Part shown: positions 25,174 through 33,674 of the stretch, in pieces
How the letters are laid out: each line of letters opens with the position of its first letter
Position numbering within the stretch: the stretch's first letter is position 1
From: Saccharothrix sp. NRRL B-16348
GTDB taxonomy: Bacteria > Actinomycetota > Actinomycetes > Mycobacteriales > Pseudonocardiaceae
Direction of reading: 5' to 3'
NCBI RefSeq assembly: GCF_001280085.1
Contig: NZ_LGED01000264.1
Span: forward strand, 1-33,775
DNA: 33,775 bases
Position numbers and translations under genes: made by a program
The notes under the pieces: generated by a model
What the model was told of the DNA's origin: nothing
The model's database searches: none
What the model saw: only the letters and a program-made list of their open reading frames with translations

Positions 25174-26118
25174 ATGCGACTGACAGAACCGCAGCTCAGG
25201 CTGCTCGCCCTATGCAAGGTCAAGGGCGTCAACTGGTACCTCATAGCCCGCGAGGCGCAGCGTCCCGGTGGCGTCGACAGGCTGTGGAACGCCGCACCCC
25301 TCGAAGCCTCTGCGGACGCGGTCAAGGCGATCGAGGCGTTGAAGCCGCTGAACGGCGAGGTCGAGGAGTACGCCGCAGCGGCCCAGGCCGAGGTGAACAA
25401 GATCCGCAGGGACGACGTCCGGCTGATCACCGTGGTCGACGACGACTTTCCCTCGAACCTGCGCCTGGTCCCCAACGCTCCACCGTTCCTGTTCGTGCGC
25501 GGTGCGATGACCGAGGCGGACTTGCGCAGCGTCGCCGTCGTGGGTACCCGCGACGCCAGCGACGCAGGCCGGCTGCGCGCCGGACGCATGGCCCGTGAGC
25601 TGGTCCACCGGGGCGTGACCGTCGTGTCCGGCCTGGCGCGCGGCATCGACACCGCCGCCCACACCTCCGCATTGGAAGCCGGCGGCCGGACCATCGCCGT
25701 GATCGGCACGGGCATCAACCGCTACTTCCCGGCCGAGAACCGCGACCTCACAGACCGGATCGCCACCGGCGGCCAGGGCGCCGTGGTTTCCCAGTTCTGG
25801 CCCGACGCCTCCGGCGCCAGCTACACTTTCCCGCGCCGCAACGTCACCATGTCCGGCATCGCCCAAGGCACCGTCGTCATCGAGGCCGGGAGCACCTCCG
25901 GCGCCAAGATGCAGGCCCGGATCGCCCTGGAACACGGCAAGAAGGTGTTCCTGATCAAGAGCCTGACCGAGCAGCAGGAATGGGCCCGCAAGTACGTCGA
26001 GACCAGGGGCGCAGTTCAGGTGGAGGACGTCGAGACCGTGGCCGACGCCCTGGCTCCACCCGAGCGCATTCAAGCGGTCGACACCTTGCGTTCCCAACTG
26101 GTGATGGACTTCGCCTGA
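25174..26118 (+). CDS. DprA/Smf-like Rossmann protein, ShosA-like
   Basis: A 314-residue protein with the DprA/SLOG Rossmann fold: VAVVGTRDAS (G124, R126), VVSGLARGIDTAAH (from S152), AVIGTGINRYFP, FPRRNVTMSG (R222, N223) and VVIEAGSTSGAKMQARIALEHGK. It has an N-terminal helical domain and lacks the C-terminal winged helix of competence DprA. The ATG at 25174 has GGAG four bases before it; TTG 25132 and GTG 25138 are in-frame alternatives. The phosphoribosyltransferase gene starts 20 bases after its stop. In enterobacteria the ShosTA system pairs a DprA-like antitoxin (ShosA) with such a transferase toxin (ShosT). The match here is by architecture, and the role is inferred. Confidence 0.75.
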   Translation: MRLTEPQLRLLALCKVKGVNWYLIAREAQRPGGVDRLWNAAPLEASADAVKAIEALKPLNGEVEEYAAAAQAEVNKIRRDDVRLITVVDDDFPSNLRLVPNAPPFLFVRGAMTEADLRSVAVVGTRDASDAGRLRAGRMARELVHRGVTVVSGLARGIDTAAHTSALEAGGRTIAVIGTGINRYFPAENRDLTDRIATGGQGAVVSQFWPDASGASYTFPRRNVTMSGIAQGTVVIEAGSTSGAKMQARIALEHGKKVFLIKSLTEQQEWARKYVETRGAVQVEDVETVADALAPPERIQAVDTLRSQLVMDFA

Positions 26119-26138
26119 TCGAAGGGTGCCTGTCCAGC

Positions 26139-26885
26139 ATGAACTACCAGCTCCCCACCCCGGCGGGCTTCGGCAACTGCGGCAAGTGCGCCTACTTCGC
26201 CTCCGGCCCACCACAGGTGTGCCAACAGTGCGCCGCCGCCACTCTCGAACCGGCGGCGCCGTTCTACTGCTCCGTGTGCGGGCAGCGCATCGCCACGACA
26301 CAGGCAAGCTGCACCAACCGCCTGTGCTCCGACCCCGACCGCCAATTCGAGTTCAACCACGCCATCGCGATGAAGACAGGCCAACTGGACCGCGCCATCA
26401 AGTCCCACAAGTACGACCAGCGCTGGGGGTGGGGCATCATCTTCGCCCGCGTGCTACTCGGGCACCTCGCCCGCGACCCCGCGACAGCAGACGCGGACCT
26501 GATCATTCCCATGCCCGCACTGCCGCTTCCCGCCGGCACCCCAAGTCGCAGGGAGATCGACCACTCGGGTTGGGTAGTTGAGTCCGCGGCGGCCCAGGAC
26601 GACGTCGGCTACCCGTTTCGCGCCGACCCACCGGTGATCGTCAAGACCCGCACAACAGCCCGCATGGCCAGCACCACCGGCTACGGGGAACGCCTCGCCG
26701 TCTCCAACGACATCTACGACGCGTTACAGGTGCTCGATCCGGACGCCGTCACCGGTGCCACCGTGGTGGTCGTGGATGACGTATTCACCACCGGCAACAC
26801 CCTCAACGCAGTCGCGCGTCGCCTGCGCGAGGCCGGGGCGGACACAGTTCGAGGCATTACGTTGGCGCGCCAGCCCTGGGGATAG
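26139..26885 (+). CDS. zinc-ribbon phosphoribosyltransferase, ShosT/ComF-like
   Basis: A 248-residue protein. Two N-terminal zinc ribbons are visible: C14, C17, C28 and C31 (CGKC, CQQC), then C44, C47 (CSVC) and a following CTNRLC. The C-terminal domain is a type I phosphoribosyltransferase with the PRPP loop VVVVDDVFTTGNT (D213, D214) and a ComF-like RTTARMASTTGYGERLAVSN segment. Family enzymes use PRPP. ComF proteins serve DNA uptake, but the ShosT toxin has the same fold and a DprA-like partner. The ATG at 26139 is preferred over upstream starts inside the DprA-like gene; only a distant GAAGGG precedes it. It is co-directional with the DprA-like gene and likely co-transcribed. Confidence 0.75.
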   Translation: MNYQLPTPAGFGNCGKCAYFASGPPQVCQQCAAATLEPAAPFYCSVCGQRIATTQASCTNRLCSDPDRQFEFNHAIAMKTGQLDRAIKSHKYDQRWGWGIIFARVLLGHLARDPATADADLIIPMPALPLPAGTPSRREIDHSGWVVESAAAQDDVGYPFRADPPVIVKTRTTARMASTTGYGERLAVSNDIYDALQVLDPDAVTGATVVVVDDVFTTGNTLNAVARRLREAGADTVRGITLARQPWG

Positions 26886-27091
26886 TCGCTTCTTCCACTC
26901 CGTTGGCAATCCTCGCAACTGTGCGAACAGATCCGGTCCGTGCACACACGGGGTATTCCCGCAGACCCAGTGCTCCAAACCATATGCCGCTCGAAAAGTC
27001 ATCGTCGCCTGTAGAACAAGGATGTCACGGTGAACCGCGCGGCCGTGGCGCCGTGCGCGGTGACGATCCGCCCCCCGGCAGGCGAACCTCG
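26886..27091. other. spacer between phosphoribosyltransferase gene and IS remnant
   Basis: No gene is recognised in these 206 bases. The sequence probably includes the lost left part of the IS5-type remnant, but I could not align it to any transposase segment in the three forward frames. Confidence 0.4.
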
Positions 27092-27360
27092 TTGGTGTGG
27101 GCCGACTGCGCCTACACCGGCACCTCGGTTGACTGGGCACGAAAGAGGCTTTGCCTGGTGGTGGAGATCGTCCAACGTCCGTAACTGCCGTGATTCACCG
27201 TGCTGCCCAGAAGGTGGGTGGTGGAGCGGACGTTGGCGTGGATCACCGGACACCGCCACGCTGCGTCCGCGACTACGAACGACTGCGCCACCACCACGAG
27301 GCCATGGTGCGCTGGTCCATGATCCGCATCATCAGCCGCCGACTCACTCGACAGACGTAG
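27092..27360 (+). pseudogene. IS5-family transposase remnant (C-terminal third)
   Basis: Split-frame homology to the C-terminal part of an IS5-type (DDE_Tnp_1) transposase is clear. LVWADCAYTGTSVDWARKRL and LVVEIVQRP run into a stop, then FTVLPRRWVVERTLAWITGHRH follows in the same frame after two stops. A frame change then leads to CVRDYERLRHHHEAMVRWSM, IRIISRRLTRQT and TAG (27358-27360). The catalytic-region motif RRWVVERT keeps its glutamate, but the 5' two thirds, with the first acids, are missing. At least two stops and one frameshift show this is dead. It separates the DprA/phosphoribosyltransferase pair from the CHAT gene. Confidence 0.8.
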
Positions 27361-27597
27361 CCCGGAATCAGCTACTAAGTCGTCGGCAGAGCGACGGACG
27401 TCGATTCGTCAGCCAGACGGTGTCCTCCCGCCCACGGCTCGGCTTCAGAGTCGCGGATCACGACTGCAGTGGCCACACGCGTTCGGCGGCTCACTCGTGC
27501 ACCGCGTCCGCGGCCTACGGCCGGTCGGGGGAAACTGAATCAAACGGCTGCCGGGACACGTATGTCGTGCTACACCGGACATCCGTGGTCCTTGACG
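27361..27597. other. spacer upstream of the CHAT protease gene
   Basis: These 237 bases should contain the promoter and leader of the CHAT gene. The CHAT frame is open back to 27469, but the extra residues are arginine/proline-rich and unlike the rest of the protein. I see no strong promoter pair or ribosome site, so the CHAT start is not fixed. Confidence 0.35.
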
Positions 27598-30500
27598 ATG
27601 CGAGGTCATGTAGTGCTGCTGCGCACGTTGGGGTCCGCCTGGGTCGTAGGACTTGCTCAGCACGTCGTCACGCCGTCCCCGGAGGTTGCGGAGTGGGTAC
27701 GGCAGGTCGGTGGCGAATCCTCGGCGCGTGCCGCTGAGATCGTGGAGTCCGCCGCGCCGGAAATGGCCGTGTCCGCCGTGCGCTGGGTGCTCGACCGGGC
27801 GTGTGCCGCCGTGACGCGCGTGGATGTCGATCCGGGCGAGGTGGCGGACACCGGAGCCGTACTGCTGCGGATCGTCGAAGCCGGTCACGGTGCCTTTCCC
27901 GGCGGCGAGCTGAGCCAGGCACACGCCCACATGCTCCTCGGACTGGGCACGCACCTGTCCACGCCAGCGACCGCTGCGCGCTCCTACGAGCAGGCCGCGC
28001 GTCTGTGCGACAGCCACGGCAGCCAGAAGCGAGCCGCGCTCGCCCGGCTGGCCGCGACGGCGGCGAACTGGGAAGTGCTCAGCGGTGGGGACCCGAAACC
28101 ACTTCTGGACGCGTTGGACACCCTCGACCAGGGCACCGCGGCGGTACTGCGCCCGGCCGTGGAGGGCTACCTCGCCGCAGCGCGTGAGGTCCGCGCCGTG
28201 GAGAACGGGGATGTGCCGAGTCGACAGGACGCCGAGACCGCCGTGTTGCTGTCGCTCGTCGCGTACACCCGGCTGGACGACCACGGGGCCGCGACCCGTC
28301 TCGCGCGTGCCGCCGATGCCATCGACCCGGCGCGTCGGACGCTCGAGGGCATCGGCGACGCGTACCTGCGGCGGCGACAGTGGCCACAGGCACTCGACGC
28401 GCTGGCGGAGTGCCTGGAACGGGAGCCCGGCAACCGCGCGCTGCGGTACAACTTGGGCCGCGTGCACATCGAGCTGGACGAGTGGGACGAGGCGAAGGCC
28501 GTCCTGCTAGCCGTCGTGTCGGACCCGCCTGTTGCGGAGGACGCCGGCATCCTGCAACTGCTCCACTTCGCGGCGTTCGGGCGCCACGACCCGGACTACG
28601 AGCGCTGGGGCGCCGCGCTGAACGGGATCGAGTCCGGTCGCGACATCCTCGCCCAGATCCCGTTTTCCTCGGCCGAACCGCCACCGGAACGGTTGCGTGC
28701 CGTGTACCGGGACGGCGAGCTGATGTTCGATACGAGTATCGGTGAGTTGGCTGCGGGCGATATCCAGGTCCACATGGTGGCCGCGATGGTCAAGGGGAGC
28801 CCGAAGGGCGACGAGGCCCTAGACGAAGTCTTCGCCAAGGACCCCGAACTTGGCCACCGCGTCGTGCGTCTGCTCGGCCTGCGCAGGGTCACGGAGGACG
28901 AGGCTCGCGTCGCCCGGCACATGAACGAGGGCGAGGAGCACTTCCGGGCCCGCCGGTTCACCGAGGCCGAGCGGGCGTACCGGGCCGCCCTGGAGATCGA
29001 CCCCGACCACCACGTCGCACGGCTCTACCTGGGTGACACCTGGTACCGGCGCGGTGCGTACGCGCTCGCCCAGGCCCACTTCGAGGAGTCGATCGCCATC
29101 TCGCCGTCGCCGCAAGCGTACCGGTTCCTGGGCGATGCGACCCTCGCTGCGGGCGGGTCCGAACTCCGCGCCCGTCGCTGCTACGAGGAGGCGTTGCGGC
29201 TCGATGCGGACTATGGCGGCGCGCGGTCCGCTCTGGAGCGCATGGGAAAGTCCGACATCGAGTCCGGGTCGGCGCTGCTGTGGGAGGGTCCGCTGCACAG
29301 ACGGACCGCCTCCGTCGTGTTTGAGGAGCAACCTTCCGAAGCGACGGTAGAGGGGGCCTCCGCCACTCCGTCGGAACGGCCTTCCGGCGACACCACGGCG
29401 CGTGCTCCGGCTACACGGCGTGTCCGCCACGGCGACAGCTTCCTGCGGGCCATCGTGGCGAACAGGCCGGACTCGGTCCTGTCCGTTGTGGACGATGACG
29501 CCGCCTTCGAGCGCTGGATCGCGGAGTCGTGGCCCAGTCGGATCGCCGCCGCCACCATCGAGGTGTGGTCAGCCGCCTACCACTACTCTGCCAAGGACCG
29601 CGACCTGGGGTATTGGGCGCACCTTGTGCGCCGCTGTGTGCGTTTAGCCGAGGCCCTGCCCGTTGATTTCGGACCGGCCGACGGCTTAATGGGGTTGGGC
29701 CGCGACCGGCTGCTCGGCGACGCCTGCCACGAACAGGGCAATGTGCTGGAGTCGCAGGGCAGGCTCGCCGAGGCCCGCTCCTGGTACCTGCGCGCGCTGG
29801 AGTTGTTGGATGCCGAGAGCGCTGCGCGGACTCGGCTGGGGCTGGTCGGCGAGTCCGAGTTCGACCGGCTGTGGTCCTCACATCACCCGACCGCGGTTGT
29901 GCTTGAAGACCTCGCCCGGGTGTGCATACAGGTGGGCGACGTCGAGGACGCCGCCCGCCGCCTGGAGCGGGCCCGCGTGCTCCAGGGGTCACGGCCGACC
30001 GGCGAGTCGTGGATCGAGCACCTCGTCGAATTCGGCGACCGCACCGCGCGAGAGGGCGACACGGATCGGGCGCTCGCGGCGCTGTACCAGGCGGTGGACG
30101 AGGCGGAGGAGCACATCCACCGGCAGGTTGTCCCCCGCGCGATGGCCAGGGCGATGAACGCACTGGGCCGGCTTCACCGCTCGCTCGGATTGCACCGCAG
30201 CGCGCGCGCCTACCTCGACCGGGTGCGCCAGCTGAACGAGGCAATAGGCAACGCGGTCCGGCTCACCTACGACTTCCGCGAGCTGGGGCGCCTGTTCCGG
30301 CTGCGGCCCGACCTTGGAGACGCGGAGGATGCGTTCGAGCGGTCGCTGATGAACTCCAGCCTGCCGACCCCGGTAGCCGACGAGCTGTCCTGGACGGCCA
30401 CCGACGGGACGCTCCACCGCGTCACGGCGCCCAGCCGGGCGTGGCAGACGCTGCTCGACCTCGCGGATCTGCTGGAAGATCGCGGGGAACCGGCGAAGGC

Positions 30501-31962
30501 CGCCGCGCAGCTGGAACTCGCGACGCGCATCGGAGAGGTCGTGAGGGCCGCGGCCGTAGGCGACGCGCAGCGCGTCGCCGTCGCTGCCCAACACGCCACC
30601 GCCGCGGCAGCCTTGACCCGCGTGCACCTGCGCCGCGCCCTGGACGCCGAGCCGGACGCCGCGCACGATGCGTGGCTCGCGTCCGAGACGCTGCGCGCAC
30701 GGTCGTTCCTGGACGCGCTGGGCGACGACCCGCTCTCGGCCCCCGAAGGCGTCGATCCTGACCTGATGAGCCGGGAGGACCAGGCGCTGTCAGACCGCCG
30801 CAGACTGCTGGGGTCTACCCCGAACGGCGTCGCGTTCTGGGACCAGCTGCGTCGCGTCGACGCCCGCCTGGACGCGATCTGGACCGAACTGCTCGACCGG
30901 CACCCGTCCACCGCCGAATACGTCGAGGTGCGCCGTTCACGCCCATTGGCCGCCCAGGACCTGCGGCGGCTCGTCGAGCAGGACGGCAGACCCACCGTGG
31001 TCGCGAACCTCAACCCTGTCGGGCCTGGCGAGCTGGCCGTCGTCGCGGTGCGGTCCGACCACGACCAACCGCTGGTGGCGAGCCGCCCCGTCGACGTGGC
31101 GCGGCTCAACCGGTTCCTCAGCGAGAACCTGGGGTCCGCCGGCCGAGTACGGGAGCTGGCCCTGGACCTGGAAGACCTGTGGCACCACGAAACCCAGGCC
31201 GTGGGGGAGCTGCTGGCGGAGGTAGCGGACCCGGACGACGTCCTGGTGGTGTCGCCGTTCGAAGCGCTCAACTACGTGCCCTTCGCGGCCCTGCGGGCGG
31301 GCGGTGCGCCGCTGGTTGAGCGGAACCCGCTGGCGGTCCTGCCCAGCGGGTCCCTGGTGCGAGCGCTGCGGGCGGCGACTCGCACAACCGCGGACACGGC
31401 GGCGTGCGTGTTCGGCGACCCCACCGGCGACCTGCCGGGCGCACGGGCGGAAGCCGCACTCGTGGGCGGTCTACTCGGCGCGTCGCCTGTGGTGGGACCG
31501 GTCGTGACGCGCGCCGAGGTCACCCGTGCGCTGCGCACGGCGGGTATCGTCCACATCGCCGGACACGCCCGGTTCGACGTGGCCGACCCGCTGTCGTCCG
31601 CGCTGCTGCTCGCCGACGGCCCGCTGCCCGCGCGGACCGTCCTCGGCCTGTTCTCGCCCGCGCTGTCACTGGTGACGCTGTCCGCCTGTGAAACGGGTGT
31701 CAACCTGACCAACGCGGCGCAGGAGCTGCTGGGGCTCACCCGGGCGTTCGTGTTCGCGGGCGCGGACTCGTTGCTGGTGAGCCTTTGGAAGGTGCCGGAC
31801 GGCACGACCGTGGACGTGATGACCGCGTTCTACCGCGCGCTGGGCGCGGGATCGTGGAAGGTGGACGCCCTGCGCGCAGCGACCCTCGCGGCCCGGGAAC
31901 GTTACGGTGAACATCGGTTCGACCAGTGGTCGGGTTTCCACCTGATCGGTGAGTGGCAATGA
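27598..31962 (+). CDS. TPR-CHAT caspase-like protease
   Basis: About 1454 residues. The N-terminal two thirds are helical repeats; clear TPRs lie at residues 442-545 (EEHFRARRFTEAERAYRAAL, HVARLYLGDTWYRRGAYALA) with more degenerate ones before and after. A linker near 560-610 is rich in S, T and A. The C-terminal CHAT domain holds the clan-CD dyad: H1323 in VHIAGHARFD and C1364 in LSACETGVN, followed by the family's FVFAGADSLLVSLWKVPD. CHAT proteases are triggered through their repeat domains and cleave a partner protein. ATG 27598 is a working choice; ATG 27562 is possible. The stop overlaps the next start (ATGA), a strong sign of a functional pair. Confidence 0.88.
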   Translation: MRGHVVLLRTLGSAWVVGLAQHVVTPSPEVAEWVRQVGGESSARAAEIVESAAPEMAVSAVRWVLDRACAAVTRVDVDPGEVADTGAVLLRIVEAGHGAFPGGELSQAHAHMLLGLGTHLSTPATAARSYEQAARLCDSHGSQKRAALARLAATAANWEVLSGGDPKPLLDALDTLDQGTAAVLRPAVEGYLAAAREVRAVENGDVPSRQDAETAVLLSLVAYTRLDDHGAATRLARAADAIDPARRTLEGIGDAYLRRRQWPQALDALAECLEREPGNRALRYNLGRVHIELDEWDEAKAVLLAVVSDPPVAEDAGILQLLHFAAFGRHDPDYERWGAALNGIESGRDILAQIPFSSAEPPPERLRAVYRDGELMFDTSIGELAAGDIQVHMVAAMVKGSPKGDEALDEVFAKDPELGHRVVRLLGLRRVTEDEARVARHMNEGEEHFRARRFTEAERAYRAALEIDPDHHVARLYLGDTWYRRGAYALAQAHFEESIAISPSPQAYRFLGDATLAAGGSELRARRCYEEALRLDADYGGARSALERMGKSDIESGSALLWEGPLHRRTASVVFEEQPSEATVEGASATPSERPSGDTTARAPATRRVRHGDSFLRAIVANRPDSVLSVVDDDAAFERWIAESWPSRIAAATIEVWSAAYHYSAKDRDLGYWAHLVRRCVRLAEALPVDFGPADGLMGLGRDRLLGDACHEQGNVLESQGRLAEARSWYLRALELLDAESAARTRLGLVGESEFDRLWSSHHPTAVVLEDLARVCIQVGDVEDAARRLERARVLQGSRPTGESWIEHLVEFGDRTAREGDTDRALAALYQAVDEAEEHIHRQVVPRAMARAMNALGRLHRSLGLHRSARAYLDRVRQLNEAIGNAVRLTYDFRELGRLFRLRPDLGDAEDAFERSLMNSSLPTPVADELSWTATDGTLHRVTAPSRAWQTLLDLADLLEDRGEPAKAAAQLELATRIGEVVRAAAVGDAQRVAVAAQHATAAAALTRVHLRRALDAEPDAAHDAWLASETLRARSFLDALGDDPLSAPEGVDPDLMSREDQALSDRRRLLGSTPNGVAFWDQLRRVDARLDAIWTELLDRHPSTAEYVEVRRSRPLAAQDLRRLVEQDGRPTVVANLNPVGPGELAVVAVRSDHDQPLVASRPVDVARLNRFLSENLGSAGRVRELALDLEDLWHHETQAVGELLAEVADPDDVLVVSPFEALNYVPFAALRAGGAPLVERNPLAVLPSGSLVRALRAATRTTADTAACVFGDPTGDLPGARAEAALVGGLLGASPVVGPVVTRAEVTRALRTAGIVHIAGHARFDVADPLSSALLLADGPLPARTVLGLFSPALSLVTLSACETGVNLTNAAQELLGLTRAFVFAGADSLLVSLWKVPDGTTVDVMTAFYRALGAGSWKVDALRAATLAARERYGEHRFDQWSGFHLIGEWQ

Positions 31963-32663
31963 GCGGAAGAGGTGTCGTGGAGTTCGAACCGTTGGCGGAC
32001 GTCGTGCTGGAACCGGACGAGCAGGAGGTCGACCGCAGCGAGGTGTTGCCCACGCCGAACGGCGTGGTCGACGACGAGGCGATCATCTTCTTCCGGCGCG
32101 CGAACCGCGTGGCGCTGGCGAAGGCGCGGCCCATCCCCGTGCTGTCGACTGCCGTGCCGGATGGGCGGGCGGTGTCCGACGTGCCGCTGCTGTTCGCGTT
32201 GCACGCGCACCCGGAGTGCGTCTTCGAGTGGGCCCGCGTCATCGTTGATCTGACACCGACTCGGGATTCCGTCGTGGCGGACATGTCGCCACGCGATGTT
32301 CAGGACGTGGCTGTGGACGTGACGACCACGGTGGGCGCCGAGTTGGCGCTGTCGGTCGAGGTCCTCTCAGTGGACGTGACCGCCAACCCGCAGTTGACCC
32401 GTAAGCGGACGGTGTTCTTCCCGTTGGTGGCGGCCACCGGCATCGGCTTCCGCAAGGCGTACTGGGACTTCCACGCCAAGGCCGGCGACTACCTGCACGC
32501 CGACAAGGTCCTGCACCTACTGGTTGACGCGCCGAGCCAGGTGCCAGTGACGGCGAACCTGACGGTACGGGCGAAGGTGCGCCTCCGCGGTACCGCCCGC
32601 GTAATTCCGCTGCTGGGTCGCACCGGCGGCATCAGCTCACCGCACCCCGTGCGGCTCGCCTAG
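31959..32663 (+). CDS. CHAT-coupled protein of unknown fold, candidate substrate/effector
   Basis: A 234-residue protein with no domain I recognise, no signal peptide and no obvious membrane helix. It is strand-rich in its second half (VIVDLTPTRDSVVADM, VDVTTTVGAELALSVEVLSV, ANLTVRAKVRLRG) and has an aromatic block, FRKAYWDFHAKAGDYLH. ATG 31959 overlaps the CHAT stop by four bases, so translation is coupled. This placement fits a protease target, as for bacterial gasdermins and other CHAT partners, but the sequence does not show a gasdermin signature to me. The TAG stop at 32661-32663 lies at the apparent edge of the IS630-type element, so the natural C-terminus may have been longer. Confidence 0.75.
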   Translation: MSGRGVVEFEPLADVVLEPDEQEVDRSEVLPTPNGVVDDEAIIFFRRANRVALAKARPIPVLSTAVPDGRAVSDVPLLFALHAHPECVFEWARVIVDLTPTRDSVVADMSPRDVQDVAVDVTTTVGAELALSVEVLSVDVTANPQLTRKRTVFFPLVAATGIGFRKAYWDFHAKAGDYLHADKVLHLLVDAPSQVPVTANLTVRAKVRLRGTARVIPLLGRTGGISSPHPVRLA

Positions 32664-32670
32664 TGGCTTG

Positions 32671-33657
32671 TCACGCAGCCTTGGTCGGGTAATGGGTCCA
32701 GGTGCGGATGGGTGAGTCGGTGGCGAAGCCGGTCTTGGGCTGGGCTCGGGCGTTGCGCCAGCGGATGTAGGCCGCGATGGCGGCGTTCTGTTCGGCGTGG
32801 GTGAGGTGGTCGGTGCCGTTGAGGGCGAAGTAGCGCAGGGCGGCGAACTCGGCCTCGATCCAGTTCAGCCAGCTGGAGTAGGTGGGCAGGAACACCAGCT
32901 CGGCGTCGTTGTCGGCGGCCCAGTTCCGGACGTCGGGGTGTCGGTGCGGGGAGAAGTTGTCCATGACCAGGTAGAGCCGCTGACCGGGCCATCGAGCGCG
33001 CAGCGTCTTGAGCAGGTCGAGGAACTCGCGGTGCCGTTTGCGGCGCCGGATCCGATAGTGGATCTTCCCGGTGGTCAGGTCGAGTGCGGCGAGCATGTGC
33101 ATCACGCCGTGATGGCGGTTGTAGGTCGCCCGTAATCGGCGCGGCGACCCGGCGGACCGCCAGGCCCTGCCTTTGCGCGGCATCAGGTTGAGCGGCCCGA
33201 ACTCGTCGACGCAGATCACCCTGCCGTCGGCGGGCGGGTGGTCGTAGAGGTCGAGGATCCGCTGCATCTTGACGAGGAAGTCCGGGTCGGTGGACGCCTT
33301 CCAGGTGGTGGTGGCCTGCCAGGACACGCCGGCGTCGCGCAGGATGCGGCGCAGCGTCTCCCGACTGACCGCGGCCACGGTGCCGCGCGCGAGCAGGTGC
33401 TCGCGCAGCTTCGCGAGCGACCAGGTGGAGAACGCGGTGATGCCCCAGTCGGCGGGCGAGGTGCGGGCGATCAGGCAGATCCGTTCACGGATCGCCTCAC
33501 CGATCGTCCGACTCCGCCCGCCGCTCCATTTTGGGTCCAGCGCCGCGAGCCCCCGCTCGTTAAACGCGTGGATCACGTCACGCACGTAGTCCTCGCTCAC
33601 CCGCATCAACGAGGTGATGTCCCGGACCGCCTGGCCCTGGCCGGACATCAACACCAC
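32671..33657 (-). CDS. IS630-family DDE transposase, probably 5'-degraded
   Basis: A 328-residue transposase. An N-terminal HTH (VSEDYVRDVIHAFNERGLAAL) and a second HTH (WSLAKLREHLLARGTVAAVS, RETLRRIL) bind the ends. The DDE_3 catalytic core has D in VICVDEFGPL, D in LYLVMDNFSPHRHPDV and E in TYSSWLNWIEAEFAALRYFA. All three acids are present. The listed start is a GTG; homology clearly continues upstream in frame (YRQAQRLRRAI) but meets a TGA at about 33693-33695. About 30 residues present in relatives are therefore missing, which suggests loss of the true start by mutation or rearrangement. Its 3' end abuts the CHAT partner gene, with convergent orientation. Confidence 0.85.
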   Translation of the reverse strand: MVLMSGQGQAVRDITSLMRVSEDYVRDVIHAFNERGLAALDPKWSGGRSRTIGEAIRERICLIARTSPADWGITAFSTWSLAKLREHLLARGTVAAVSRETLRRILRDAGVSWQATTTWKASTDPDFLVKMQRILDLYDHPPADGRVICVDEFGPLNLMPRKGRAWRSAGSPRRLRATYNRHHGVMHMLAALDLTTGKIHYRIRRRKRHREFLDLLKTLRARWPGQRLYLVMDNFSPHRHPDVRNWAADNDAELVFLPTYSSWLNWIEAEFAALRYFALNGTDHLTHAEQNAAIAAYIRWRNARAQPKTGFATDSPIRTWTHYPTKAA

Positions 33658-33674
33658 GATCGCCCGCCGCAGCC

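Noticed and set aside
25174..26885. Housekeeping competence genes (dprA and comF)
   Set aside because: The tight pairing of the two, loss of the DprA C-terminal domain and the defence context fit a ShosTA-like pair better, though this is not proven.
27030..27737. Plus-strand frame through the IS remnant
   Set aside because: It reads out of phase with the transposase homology and into the CHAT leader; composition is low-complexity.
31959..32663. Bacterial gasdermin next to a CHAT protease
   Set aside because: Size and position fit, but I see no N-terminal cysteine or membrane-inserting strand pattern typical of gasdermins; left as unknown.
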